NCBI RefSeq assembly: GCF_029867415.1 | Contig: NC_081186.1 | Coordinates: forward strand, 29,949,915 to 30,013,914 | Source of the DNA: Vicia villosa | Taxonomy: Eukaryota > Streptophyta > Magnoliopsida > Fabales > Fabaceae | DNA length: 64,000 bases | Reading direction: 5' to 3' | Part shown: piece after piece, positions 9,650 to 20,343 of the stretch | Layout: each line of letters begins with the position of its first letter | Numbering within the stretch: the stretch's first letter is position 1 | Notes under the pieces: generated by a model | Databases searched by the model: none | Told to the model about the DNA's origin: nothing | The model's input: only the letters and a program-made list of their open reading frames with translations | Program-made: the position numbers and the translations under genes

Positions 9650-11911
9650 CTAGTATGGTATAGCCTTGTTGGACTCATACGGTACAGGACCTGGTAAGTA
9701 GATGACTAATGGAGCAATTGTTGTCTTCTCGCTGTCATACTTGACTTGCATTGGTTCAACTTGATTAATTTGAGGAGATACGGTAAAGACTTCGTCATCT
9801 TCTCTGTTGGCAAGAACTGTAATGGTATTATCATCCATTAGTTTCTGAATGTCGTTGCGAACACGCAAACATCCTCGTGAATTTCTTCGACAGATTCTGC
9901 ATCTACTGTAACGAAGGAAATTCGTTCCAAAGTAGGCAAGTCCATTTAAAGTCTTATGGAACCTAACTACCGATCCTTCGAGATCTTCAACTTTGTAGAT
10001 CTTGTATTCTCCTTGACATCTTTGGACCATGTTGACGTCGTACTCAGTTTTGACTCGGATGTGTTGAATCCATCCTAAGTCCATTTGTTCTTGTAATGCA
10101 GCTTGAACTATAGCACATCCTTGATTATTCTTTGGACAAATTTCACATGTGAAGTAGTTGTGAGGTGGTACGTGGCCGTATCCAGCTTGTTTAGCATGCA
10201 TCTTGACGAGATTCTCCCCTATCTGACGAATGTCGTAGATTTGAATGACGTTGGGGTGCTGATCTATCAGATTTACTAAAGCTTCTTTATGCTGCGGCAA
10301 AGGATTTGCCTGGACGTTAGGATTAGTATCTTTGAAGGATAGCATTCCACTCTTCACTAATCTTTGAACGTCGGCCTTGTAACTGAAACAGTTCTCAATG
10401 TTGTGACCTGGTGCCCCTTTATGATAAGGACAGGATTGGTCAGCCTTGAACCAATGTGATGATTCATATGCAAGATTTGGAGGATTCTTTGTCTGAATGA
10501 GTCCTTTCGCCAGTAGTGTTGGAAACAAATCCGCATAAGGCATTGGCACGGGGTCAAAAGGAGGATACCTTTGTGGCCGATTGTTGTAATTTGGAGGTCG
10601 AACCTGCTGCTGAGGTTGTTGCGACCTTTGTTGAAATGGTTGTTGAGAAACCTGAGGTTGATAAGCTGGAGCTAAGTTAACAACCGGAGTTATTGTAGCA
10701 ATTTGAGGTGAAAACTTCTTCTTAGCTTTGTGCAAGACATTGCTGACATCTTGATCCTTTTTCTTCTGGAAAGAACTTCCATACTTCCTTGGACCAATAG
10801 AAGATTCTGGTTTTTTGTTCAAGCGTCCTTCTCGAACTGTTTCTTCTAAACGTACACCCATGTTTACCATCTCGGTAAAGTCACTTGGTGCACTTGCAAC
10901 CATTCGTCCGTAGTAAAATGGACTCAAAGTTTTGAGATAGATTTTTGTCATTTCTTTCTCTTCAAGTGGAGGACAAATTTGAGCAGAAACTTCACGCCAT
11001 CTCTGAGCGTATTCCTTGAAGATTTCTCTATCCTTTTGAGTCATGGCCCGGAGTTGATCTTTGTCAGGAGCCATATCCAGATTATACTTATACTGTTTGA
11101 CGAAGGCCTCTCCGAGGTCTCGAAAAGTACGAATCTCTGAACTGTCCAAGTTCATGTACCATTTGAGTGCAGCACCAGTCAGGGTGTCTTGAAAATAATG
11201 AATGAGCAATTGTTGATTATCAGTCTGAGTTGACATCCTTCGAGCGTACATCACGAGGTGACTTTGTGGGAATGAATTCCCTTTGTACTTCTCGAAATCT
11301 GGTACTTTGAATTTGTGAGGAATCTTAACATTTGGAACCAAACAGAGGTCTGCAGCATTCTTTCCAAATAGATCTTGTCCTAGGAGACTCTTGAGTTCCT
11401 TCTGCATTTGCAGAAACTGTTCCTAGAACTCGTCCAATCATTCATACAGGCCAGCGTCCTCACTGGGAGCGTGATGATATACTTGTCCGCCCGGTGGAGG
11501 AGAAGTATGCACAAATGGTCGTGGAGAAGCCATGACAGCAGATCTTGGTATCTCAGCATTTTGTTGTGTGAAACCCATTGCCGTTGCTTTTGGAACTTCA
11601 ATTTCCAGAGGTCTGTAACCCTCTGGTGGTTGCATCTCCATTGTAACTCTTGGAACTTCAGAAACTGGGGGTATATACCCGTCTGGAATAAAGTTATACG
11701 GCATGCCCCAAGGTCGGTTGGGCGGCATGGTATACTGAGGAATAGGAGTAGAAACAATCTCGGAAACCACAGTCCTTTGTGGTTCTTCTGGTGTTGGTCG
11801 ATTCTGCGCAACCACCAGGGCTTCTACCATATTATTGAGTCTTTCAACAGCATCTTTGAGAGTAGTAACCTCTTCTTTGAGTTCTCCATTCTCTTGTTCA
11901 AAGTCTTCCAT
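9650..11911 (-). CDS. gag: Ogre-like gag, two in-frame stops near residues 157-163
   Basis: Structural protein that packages element RNA. The frame starts at the ATG at 11911 with a coiled-coil-like MEDFEQENGELKEEVTTL, then a Pro-rich stretch. Two stops (TGA at 11438 and TAG near 11423) interrupt it where the family most likely has Arg and Gln, both explained by C-to-T change. The frame then stays open from 11407 to 9650. It includes the retrotransposon gag core (FQDTLTGAALKWYMNL near 11200-11150), a Gln/Pro-rich linker (10570-10690) and one zinc-knuckle-like CPYHKGAPGHNIENC (near 10390-10435). Length and order fit Ogre gag. A further TAG separates it from protease, so at least three codons block the gag-pro reading frame here. 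Confidence 0.88.
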
Positions 11912-12203
11912 TCTTTTCTTGCGACTTGAACGAGTGTTGTATGGATGAGACAGCTTGAATGCCTTTGTTCACCTCCTTCTCCTCCTCTCTTTCTGGAGAA
12001 AGGAAAGTGACTATTAGATCCGCGACAATTCTCGTGTCAATGCGTACGACTAAAGCGATGCATGATGTGCAATTAAGTTAATGTTTTTTCAAGGAAACAC
12101 CATAATTACGTTAAGAAACATCAAACTTTTTATTAATTAAGCGAAAACGCCGTTTTTTACACACTTTGAAAAGGGAAATACAGAGAAACTGAGAGAAAGG
12201 ACT
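11912..12203 (-). other. Spacer between ORF1 and gag
   Basis: About 290 bp between the ORF1 stop (12204) and the gag start (11911). AT-rich with short ORFs only. No splice or promoter signal stood out. Confidence 0.6.
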
Positions 12204-13691
12204 CTAAAACTTTGACGAAGAGCCGACTTCACGTTCTAACATTTTCTTCTGTTTCTTGAGCTGAGCATTCTCTGACGTGAGCTGATCGATGATCCAGGAA
12301 GCAGGAGGGATATGATGAGAAAGTGACGATTGTGTCACTTGTCGATCGAGTACTTCAAGTAACTCATCCTTCCTTCTCAGGATGTTCTGAATCTCAACAT
12401 TTTCTGTGTTGACGATTCAATACTTGTTCCTCCAAGCATTCCTTTCTTGGCATAACTTGTTTAATGCCGTTTGCAGTTTTTCAACATCGGTGGAGAAAAG
12501 GAATATTGGTTCCCTTAGGGGAATAGGTTCTTGATGTTGATATGGCATCCTGAGCTTGAATGCTCTGACGCGTACCCATTGAAGGTAAGGATCCAGGGAG
12601 ATGCAAAGATGTTTTCCTAACAATCTTCTCCCTTTTGTGTGAACAAGACGCCAGGCTTGGACAATTTCCTTCTTAAGCATGTTGCCATGATCGTCGATGT
12701 TCTTGAAGAACAGACCCTCCAATTGAATACTACTTGGAATATTTTTCATGGGATAGCCGTATTGACGACAGACTAAAGCTGGATTATAGCTGATTCCTCC
12801 CTTAGTTCCAATAAGGGGTACGTTGGGAAAACTTCTGCAACTGAAGATGATCTTGGTTTTGTCGTTGTCAGGACTACACCACTCAATGTCCGAATGAGTG
12901 AGGGACATGATTTTCTGTGACCAGTAAAGGCCATCCCTCATGTTCCAGAAAGTGCTAGACTTCGGCAGGTGTGAGACGAACCATTTGAATAACAGCGGTG
13001 CGCAGCATGTGATTAATCCTCCTCGCTGCAGGTTTCTTGAATGCATAGAGTGATAAGCATCCGCAAGCAAGGTTGGAACTGGATTTCCAATCAAGAAGAT
13101 CTTAATTGCGTTGATGTCAACGAAATCGTTAATGTTAGGGAACAAAAACAATCCGTAGATAAGCAAAGCCAAGATTTCCTCAAAAGCGCTCATATCTTGG
13201 ATGCTGACGAAGTACCGAGCTTGCTCTAATAAGAACTTTGAGGGTAAACCTTGAAATCCTCCTCTACTCACCATATGAGTTCTGATGTCGACTACGTTCA
13301 AGGGAGTAGTTGCAGCAATGATAATGTCGTCAGGATTCTTTTCCAAACCGGAGTACGGATCTTGCGCGTACACGGGTATTCCAATCAGACGAGAGTACTC
13401 CTCCAACGTAGGCATGATTTGATAATCTGGAAAGGTAAAACAGTGATACGTTGGATCGTAAAACTGTACCAATGTGGGAAGGATCCCATCCACAATGTTA
13501 GTGTCGAGAAGAGGCAGAAGTTTTCCATACTTCTCCTTGAAAGCCTGGGGGTTGACCACCAGTTTTCCGAGCTTTTCCAATTCCTCGACCTTAGGAATCT
13601 TCAAGGTGTATTTCCTAGCTCTCTTTCTTCCGTAATCCATGGTATAGATCCTTAAGTCCTTTCTTCGTTTCTCTCTTACTATGAAGTTCAA
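12204..13691 (-). CDS. Ogre ORF1, plant-mobile-domain-like protein, one in-frame TGA
   Basis: Extra ORF upstream of gag, a hallmark of Ogre. The ATG is at 13691. An open stretch of 424 residues ends in TGA at 12417-12419; the same frame then continues for about 70 more codons to TAG at 12204-12206. The TGA probably replaces an Arg codon (CGA). The N-terminus is basic (REKRRKDLR). The middle, with PTLEEYSRLIGIPVY and LLIYGLFLFPN, has the look of the plant mobile domain / DUF7745 group of transposon-associated proteins. The tail after the stop, with NILRRKDELLEVLDRQ and ENAQLKKQKKMLERE, is a predicted coiled coil. Function is unknown in the family. I am confident of the Ogre ORF1 identity and less so of the domain name. 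Confidence 0.82.
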
Positions 13692-14419
13692 AATGTTCGT
13701 TATTTAGTTTCCTTGAAAAATGACTCAAAAAAGACTCTTTTGTTTTTAGTTATTATGAATGATGCATGAATGCACACACAAGAGTTTTCAAACAAACATG
13801 GCGTAGAAGGGTATAGTGGTCATGAAGTCACAACGCAAACCTCGCCCCAAGGAAAACTATGGATAAGGATTTTTGTACCTGTAGAACGGGTTCTAGGGGT
13901 CTCAGAGTTTTTGCTCAACCTTAAAGATACGTTGACTGGTATCTATAAGAGAGTTTTCTCTGAGTGTAGTATCTGCGTGACAATTACTTTTGTAATCACC
14001 GCTCTACGTCCTAAAAAAGGCTTTAAGTGGGGTTAATGTGTTTATAGGTCCTCCTGGTACAAACCAGTCCCGGAATGCATTGGCGTAGTTAATCACAACC
14101 AGCCAGGCAAATCCCAAGAGTAGATTTGGAAACCAATATTAGAGGGCCTTCACCGAGAAGACATCCTCCATCCTATCTTATGTTGCACTCAAATCCGGGT
14201 ATAGGATTTCTCATCACAAGGGGGAATCAAGCCCTTTCCCGATACACAATAAACAAAATAAACAAGTATAAATGCAGCAAACACATGAAATGACAGAGGT
14301 TAGGCAGGACCTCTCTTGTTTGAGGGGGAATTTGGCATCCCTAATTCCTCATTGGGGCTGGACCAGCAACAGGTCAACCATTGGTTTCGATGAAAAACCG
14401 AGGTTTTTAACACTTATAT
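13692..14419 (-). other. Leader between PBS and ORF1 of the Ogre-like element
   Basis: About 730 bp of transcript leader with no long ORF in sense orientation. It contains one copy of the phrase CCTTCACCGAGAAGACAT (14147-14164) flanked by GAGG and CCTC, closely matching a phrase in the LTR at 16813-16830. Confidence 0.6.
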
Positions 14420-14436
14420 CCCCAGCAGAGTCGCCA
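14420..14436 (-). other. Primer binding site of the Ogre-like element
   Basis: The minus strand reads TGGCGACTCTGCTGGGG, starting 6 nt after the CA end of the 5' LTR (14443). It begins with the TGG that pairs with a tRNA 3' CCA. Legume Ogre elements are reported to use a tRNA-Arg primer; I did not match a tRNA directly. Confidence 0.85.
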
Positions 14437-14727
14437 TTTTTCTGTGGGTGACGTTTTCTTTACCTCCACGTTTCACTTGGGAGGACGGCACGCTAGACCC
14501 TTCACGCGAAATTTAGAAGGAGAATGCGCCCGTGGCGGGATGAATTTTATTTCAGTTCTTCCTACGATATCACACAAACTTTTTAATTATCCTACGAGTA
14601 GGAGAGGGGAAAAAAGATCTCAAATAAACCCTAAGAGTTTGCTAAGTGTGGGGATTCAACTAGACTAGAAATTTTGGAGTCCGGGGGGTCGGTTATACAT
14701 AGGGAAGAGTTTAAGCACCCTACATAT

Positions 14728-14743
14728 CCGTAGTACTCTAGGG
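14728..14743 (-). other. TACT-loop hairpin, Ogre LTR copy
   Basis: CCGTAG-TACT-CTAGGG on the plus strand, five of six pairs. The same element with other stems occurs at 24732-24747, 52476-52491 and 58469-58482. Confidence 0.65.
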
Positions 14744-14905
14744 GAACCTTCTTTGTGTCATTGTGATTGTGTTTGTTGCTTATTATTGGGAACGTTTCTC
14801 CTTTGTGTTAGTAGAGAGAATTGAATTGAATTAAAAAGACAGACAGACAAACTGACTATTTTTGGTATTTTATTAGCTCGATGAGATTCCTTGTGAACCT
14901 CATGC

Positions 14906-14941
14906 CTACATATCCCTAATGGAAGTCAGAGCTTAATGTAG
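14906..14941 (-). other. Conserved LTR two-stem motif, Ogre copy
   Basis: In element sense: outer arms CTACAT/ATGTAG, constant GCTCTGA, then an inner TCC/GGA pair. Orthologous blocks occur at 24600-24643, 52625-52659 and 58572-58615 at the same end of three other LTRs. Confidence 0.65.
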
Positions 14942-14981
14942 TTCGGGGAACTAATTGGGGAAATTAATATATTTTTGGTGC

Positions 14982-16640
14982 CTTGCTTGAAGCTCAAGGT
15001 TGAAACTTTGAATTGAATCTCTGTTTACAGTAAAGAGACATGAAGTCATCTTTATAAAGAGGTATTTCTACTATTCCACCACAAACATTTTAAAGTGACA
15101 AAAAAGCTGAAATCTTTTCATTAAGATAGGGACCTTACTTGTATGTTTGCAAGTATGCCAGTCGCGTGTCTCTTAAATGAAAGAAGGATTCTCATCCAAA
15201 TTAGGGAAAGTGTACAAGTCTGGGTTTGTTTGCCTCAAAGCATGCCTTTCAGAGTCCTAAATGGGAGAATGTTTGAAATTGAAATTGAAATTGAAATGTT
15301 TGTTTGTATGTGGTGAGATAGGAGAAAGATCTCTCTATAGAGATAAGCTATATCTATCTACTGTTTGAAAGATTTTATTTTTTAGCTGGCTTGTATGAGG
15401 CCTAAGCTTGAGGCTTTTGATTGATTTATTGACTCTGGGAGATAACTCCATTGGGGATTAACTACAGGGAATTTGTGTTCTGTACAAAGCCGAGAATTGA
15501 GGCTCACTCTAATTGGAGAATGTTTATTTGATGGATTTTATTTGGTATTCTGTACAAAGCCCACAATTGTGGCAGACTTTACTTAGGGAGACTCTATTTT
15601 GTGCCTTGTATGAAGCCCAAGGTTGTGGCTGACTCTGGCTAGGGAAAACATTGGTTTCTGCCTTGTACAAAGCCCAAGGTTGTGGCGGACTCTTAAAGAA
15701 ACTGAGTATGGATAACTCTATGGGGAAAATATCCTAGAGGTTAGGAATCTTTGACACAGGAAATGTGGTTTATCTGCCTTGTACAAAGCCCAAGGTTGTG
15801 GCTACTTGATGGTGAAGGACTCACTGGGGAGACTCTATTATCTGCCTTGTACAAAGGCCAAGGTTGTGGCATACTCTTAACTGGGGAAATTATTATTTGA
15901 TGCCTTGTATGAGGCCCAAGGTTGAGGCTGACTCTTTTGGGAGTTTTACTCTACTGGAAGATTTAATTATTAAAAGACTGATTTTTTTGGAAGCTAACCC
16001 TTTCCAGGGAATTTTTGACTTAGCTGGTGAAATTATCCTTTGAAAGAATGAATTTTGGAGGCCAACCCTTTCCAGGGGTTTTGGATTTAAAGGAGTGATT
16101 TTGGAGGCTAACCCTTTCCAGGGGTTTTGGATTTAAAGGAGTGATTTTGGAGGCTAACCCTTTCCAGGGGTTTTTGTTAAAATGAAGGAATGTGTGGAGG
16201 CTGACCCTTTCCAGGGGTTTTTTAATGATGACAGAAAGATTATCTAATTGAGACTTCTTGGTTTAAAGCCCAAGATTAAGGCTGACTCTTGCTGAGGATG
16301 AGCAAATATGGATCCTAGACTCTGCTAAGGAAGATTGATGAAGATAAGGGTGACAGAGACTGTCCATGTCTCTCATTCCAAAAGGTGTGCTCAATATGAG
16401 ATTGAGACAATCTTAGCTTGTTTAAAAGTCTGGTTTTAAGAGTGGAAGAAACTCACCAGGATAGGCTAAGAGGTAACTAAAGACCTGTTCCTATGTTTAT
16501 AAGAAACTTGATGGGTCCTTGTATACAAGCTCAAGAGGAAGCTGGAAATGCTTTTAAGAAGCCTGTGGGTCCTTGTACAAAGCCCAAGAGGAGGCTAATC
16601 GAGGGTCATCGAGGGTCCTTGTTATAGCACAAGAGGAAGC
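14982..16640 (-). repeat. Dispersed hairpin-word array in the Ogre LTR
   Basis: About 13 copies of a 27-bp phrase with near-constant core GTACAAAGCC, at about 14984, 15387, 15477, 15547, 15603, 15660, 15776, 15843, 15902, 16257, 16515, 16571 and 16617. Most have the form GCC, arm, core, complement, then GGC. Arms include CCTTG/CAAGG (most), TCTTG/CAAGA (16257) and TTCT/AGAA (15477). A second phrase, ACCCTTTCCAGGG, recurs five times between 15985 and 16225, about every 50 bp. Confidence 0.8.
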
Positions 16641-16680
16641 TATGTGGTTTTGAACTTATTTTGGCTTTAAGCAAATGGGT

Positions 16681-17158
16681 AAGAGGTTTCACCGGGAATA
16701 ATTCCTCTTGGGTGGATGTGTCCTAGTTTGGGTTCTAAGGCTTTTTCAAGATGTTTCACCGGGAATAATTCATCTTGAGGGTTTGAACTAAAGATCTCTA
16801 ATTAGGAAAGAGCCTTCACCAGGAAGACATTCTCAATCCTAGGCCATAGTCCTATAATATATATATAGTTTAACTGTCCTAGGGTTTCACTCAGACGTAG
16901 TTCTAATATATATGAACAGTTCTATATTTGACAGTAATTTAAATAAAGACTGTAAATTGAAAGCTTGTAAAGCCTAACCTGGATGGAGTGGAGGCCTTTG
17001 AAGATGTATGTACAAAGCCTTACCAACAATTTTATTGATAACAGTTGAATATTTATGATAAACAGTTAAAGGTTTTTTGAAAACAGAAGAAGTGAAGATG
17101 GACATATGTCACATAGGTATCTGAAGAGTTTCACCGGGAATAATGCTCTTCAAATACC
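16681..17158 (-). repeat. Constant-loop hairpins with changing stems, Ogre LTR
   Basis: Three copies of the loop TTTCACCGGGAATAAT(T) are flanked by perfect but different arms: AAGAGG/CCTCTT (16681-16709), TCAAGATG/CATCTTGA (16746-16778) and GAAGAG/CTCTTC (17123-17151). The last has an extra outer helix GGTAT/ATACC (17116-17158). A related loop, CCTTCACCAGGAAGACAT, at 16813-16830 has arms GAG/CTC and TAGGA/TCCTA. Confidence 0.88.
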
Positions 17159-17566
17159 AGAAGAATATTTTGAAAACAGAAAGAAGATTTTGTAAATACG
17201 GTTTTTGAAAATTGACAAAAGTCAACTTAATTATGATAAAGGCAAAGCCTTTATCTAATTAAGACCTAAATGTTTAGGGTTTTATCACAAAAATAGATGC
17301 AAGAGATTAAGTTTTGAAAATTAAATAAAAACTATATTTTTTAAAGTATTGAAACATACTTAAAACATATGATTTTAAACCTAATTAAAATATATTGAAA
17401 TAATATATTTTTTGTGATTTTTTTGGATATCCTTAAAATAGATGTATTAAATAAGAAATGTGTGAAAAATCAAGTGAAAATGATTTAATTTGATAGGTGA
17501 ATTAATTAGTTGAAGTTGTGAATAAATTGAATGAAAAAAGAGCTAAAAAAATTGGTTTTGTCTCCT

Positions 17567-17633
17567 AAAAGGCTTGAACCCACGCCCTCTAGGTTTCCAG
17601 CTAAAACACTTACCATCTGGACCAGGCGCGCAG
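17567..17633 (-). promoter_or_regulatory. tRNA-like Pol III promoter module 1
   Basis: The minus strand has an A-box-like TGGTCCAGATGGTAAG (17624-17609), an anticodon-loop-like CTGGAAA (17600-17594) with weakly pairing flanks, and a B-box-like GGGTTCAAGCC (17581-17571). Order and spacing are those of a tRNA, but no intact acceptor stem was found, so this is a tRNA-derived or tRNA-mimicking segment inside the LTR, not a tRNA gene. Confidence 0.62.
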
Positions 17634-17713
17634 CTTGTTATGTGAATACCTCCAAGTCATTATATTTCAAAACAAGTTCATAAATGAGTGAAAAAATAAA
17701 ATGAAACAAAAGG

Positions 17714-17790
17714 TCTGAGGGGGGGATCGAACCCCGGACCTAAGGCATGGCAAGAGTTTGGACGCGTGCTGTAACCATTGGGACACTACG
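17714..17790 (-). promoter_or_regulatory. tRNA-like Pol III promoter module 2
   Basis: The minus strand has an A-box-like TCCCAATGGTTACAGC (17783-17768) and a B-box GGTTCGATCC (17733-17724) set in GGGGTTCGATCCCCC. It is tandem with module 1 at about 150 bp spacing. No full cloverleaf is visible. Confidence 0.6.
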
Positions 17791-18586
17791 ATGAATTCGT
17801 AAGTGACACACCTATCATTCAAAATAAAATAAACTCGTTTCTGGGAAATTCAAAAAATGGCGCCACCATCTTCATCTTCAACCTTAAGCTTCAAATTTTT
17901 GAATTTGCTATCTTCTTCGTTTCTCAACCAAACTTAAAGATGTAAACATGGATTTTGCTCTTTTTGAACGAGGATCATGATGGTATCCTTTGATTTTATT
18001 TATTTTCAGTGTAATTCAAAATTCACACACATGAACACGAAGAACCCTAAAATTGAAATTAAACATGAAATACTCTATATGCATGATTTGATGCAATTGA
18101 TTGAGGGTTAATGATCCTTAAAGGTGCAGAAACCGACTGGTAACTTCATTTTTAATTTATCATGCGTGAATTATAGAGTTTGAAGCTCTTAAAACTTACC
18201 TCAAAAATGGAGATCTGGCTATGATCAAAGTGTGTTACAGAGTTGTTGCAATGATCCAGGTAGCTTCAGTGATCCCTCTGGAAGGTGTTGAGATTCTTAG
18301 CTTGGATTGAAACTGCCCAGAACCCCTTGCTCGACCCCAACTGCAACAGCTCCAAGTGAGGGGTGAAGATGATGATCCTCCACGTACAGAAGTGTTCCAG
18401 AGGTTTGGATCACCTCTAAATGCCTCCCCTGATGTGTTTGAATACTTACTTTCAAAGGAAGAGCTTTGGTTTGAAGAATCATAGTCTTCTTGCCAAATAA
18501 CCTTTGAAAAACTTAAGTATGAAGAAAGAAGAGAGAAAGCAAAAATTCTGTTGCTTTGGTGTGTCTAATTACTGAGGTATGCACTT

Positions 18587-18596
18587 GTATTTATAG
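18587..18596 (-). promoter_or_regulatory. TATA box of the Ogre LTR
   Basis: The minus strand reads CTATAAATAC, a good plant TATA match. Transcription would start about 30 bp downstream, near 18560. A short upstream ORF of 61 codons (18482-18297) would be the first ATG in the transcript. Confidence 0.6.
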
Positions 18597-20149
18597 GCAA
18601 AGAGTTCAGTGTGTTTGCAGAGAGTGAGCTTGCTTAGTGAGGTTAATTTGGTTTCTTGGTTATGAAGGAATTCAAAGAAATATCCAAAATGCAATGATGG
18701 CAATTTTGATTCCACTTGATCAATCCCCTAGCCATCGATTTTGTGTGATCTTAGGGGACAATTCTGTTGCAGAAGTGAACTCTAATTGGCTTAGGAGAAG
18801 ATTCTTTGGTGATTCATCAAGATTCCAAATTTGTAATGATTACTTAATCACATGGCATTGAATTCTTGCAACTTGGCCAAAAACGATGGAATAGTGCATT
18901 TGATTCCTTCAAATCTCTTCTGATATATCATGTACAAGAATGCATCAATTGGTATAGGCATTGGTACAAAGTTTGCAAAGTTCAAATTTGGACATGTCCC
19001 ATAATTTCACTTCAAATGCCCTAACTTTGATCAACCATATCTCTTATCTCATAATGAATTTGAAGATGGTTGAATACAATTTGAAAAGCCCTTGATATGT
19101 ACTTCAATTCATTAATTTGGTGTTTGCCCAAAATCCTTAGGGAAATTAGTGAAAAAGTCCCATAAAGTTTGAAGAAAACTAGGGTTTTCTTGCTAGTTTT
19201 GTGAAGGCAATCACTTTGAAGCTCCATATCTCTTTAATGGTTGATTTTTAGACAAAAAATTATATGTGACAAAGTTGTTCATTGGATCAAAATCTACAAC
19301 TTTCATGATGGAAGTTTTTTTCAGTTTGTAGGTGAAATTTTGAGATATTCCCTTCCAAAGTTTGGTAAAAATTTTCTAAGTATGAAAAGTCAAACTTTGA
19401 CTTTTTGATTCTTGACTGATTTTCTTGATTTTCCTTGATCAAATGACTTCAAATATCATATATTGATGTTTTAAAACATCAAAAGTCATGGTTGACCAAA
19501 ATTTCCAAAAAGTCAATGGTGATCTTGTACAGTTGACTTTTTCATGTGAATCGCGTTACTGGAGATTTCAAGTGATTTAAGCTATCCTTATCAAATGAAT
19601 GATATGAATGGATCATATTGAGTTAATGGAGGATATTGAGCCATGCTTTGAGTTTTAGATACATCCCCTGATTAAAAGTCAACTGTCTAGGTGAATTAGG
19701 GTAAAAACCCTAATTGTCGACCAGGTGAAATTGGTGACTGTAGCCCTTGAATTGAAGTGTAATGCCTTATGGATATTGTCATATGAGCTATTTGAATATG
19801 ATTGATGCCTTTGGGTGATGCCCTAGAGCTTTCTAGGGTTTCCCAAATGTGATCCCTGATTTTAGTCCTTGATGGGGCTCAAAACCTTAGACTGGTGAAG
19901 TAAGCAAACTTGGGTTCAAGTGATGGGTGTCTAATCAATCATAGGTAAATAGAATGAAGTTTTTGAATCCTATGTCTGTGTTAGAGACCATCCCTTTTAT
20001 TGACTGATCCTTTGCCTGAGCTCTTTTGTTTCTGAACACCCTCGATTAAGCACCAGATGAACAAGTGACTGTTCTGAGCATCTGTTTTGATTCTGATGAA
20101 AATCCTGGAAGTATGACATCTCAGGGGGGGTCAAAATTAGGGTATGACA

Positions 20150-20343
20150 ATCCTCATTTATCCTGTGTAACCGACACCATGAACCGCTCAATTAATCCTG
20201 TGTAACATCCATGATAGCTATGAGCTATCATCGTGGCTTCCAACCTCTTGATGCTTTAGTAACAACTCGGATGTTGCTATTTCTGAGTATTGCTAGGCAC
20301 ATCTGACCTGGGCACTCGACCCTGAGAATAAGAAATATGTACA
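20150..20343 (-). repeat. Remnant of a Tat-like 3' LTR split by the Ogre insertion
   Basis: Resembles 30186-30375 at roughly 80-85% by eye (both end TAC/TGTACA after a GAATAAGAAATA-like stretch). The Ogre element landed inside this LTR, so its left part lies beyond the window. Divergence suggests an old element, or two different copies. Confidence 0.65.

Larger units (their letters stand above)
1..20149 (-). mobile_element. Ogre-like Ty3/gypsy (Tat branch) element, nearly complete
   Basis: Large LTR retrotransposon on the minus strand. In element order it has 5' LTR 20149-14443, PBS 14436-14420, leader, ORF1, gag-pro, an intron-like gap, RT-RNaseH-INT, a long 3' UTR with tandem repeats, a polypurine tract and a 3' LTR that runs off the left window edge at 437-1. 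Both LTRs begin at a TGTCATACCC terminus (437 and 20149). The 437 bp visible in both copies align without gaps and show about 10 substitutions, which implies a fairly young insertion. If the 3' LTR is as long as the 5' LTR (5707 bp), the element is about 25.4 kb, in the range known for legume Ogre elements. All coding regions carry stops or frameshifts. The left target duplication is outside the window; the right flank begins ATCCT. Ogre assignment rests on ORF1, size, the PBS and the RT type. Confidence 0.9.
14443..20149 (-). repeat. 5' LTR of the Ogre-like element (5707 bp)
   Basis: Begins on the minus strand with TGTCATACCC at 20149 and ends with CACCCACA at 14443, six bases before the PBS. 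The predicted TATA box at 18587-18596 puts U3 at about 1.6 kb and R plus U5 at about 4.1 kb, an unusually long transcribed leader. The transcribed part is packed with repeated hairpin words (14982-17158), two tRNA-like Pol III promoter modules (17567-17783) and two structural motifs shared with other LTRs (14728-14743 and 14906-14941). Confidence 0.92.

Noticed and set aside
11408..11929. Plus-strand ORF of 173 codons
   Set aside because: Antisense shadow of the gag N-terminus, which has clear family motifs on the minus strand.
17567..17790. True tRNA genes
   Set aside because: A and B boxes are present but no acceptor stem or complete cloverleaf could be drawn.
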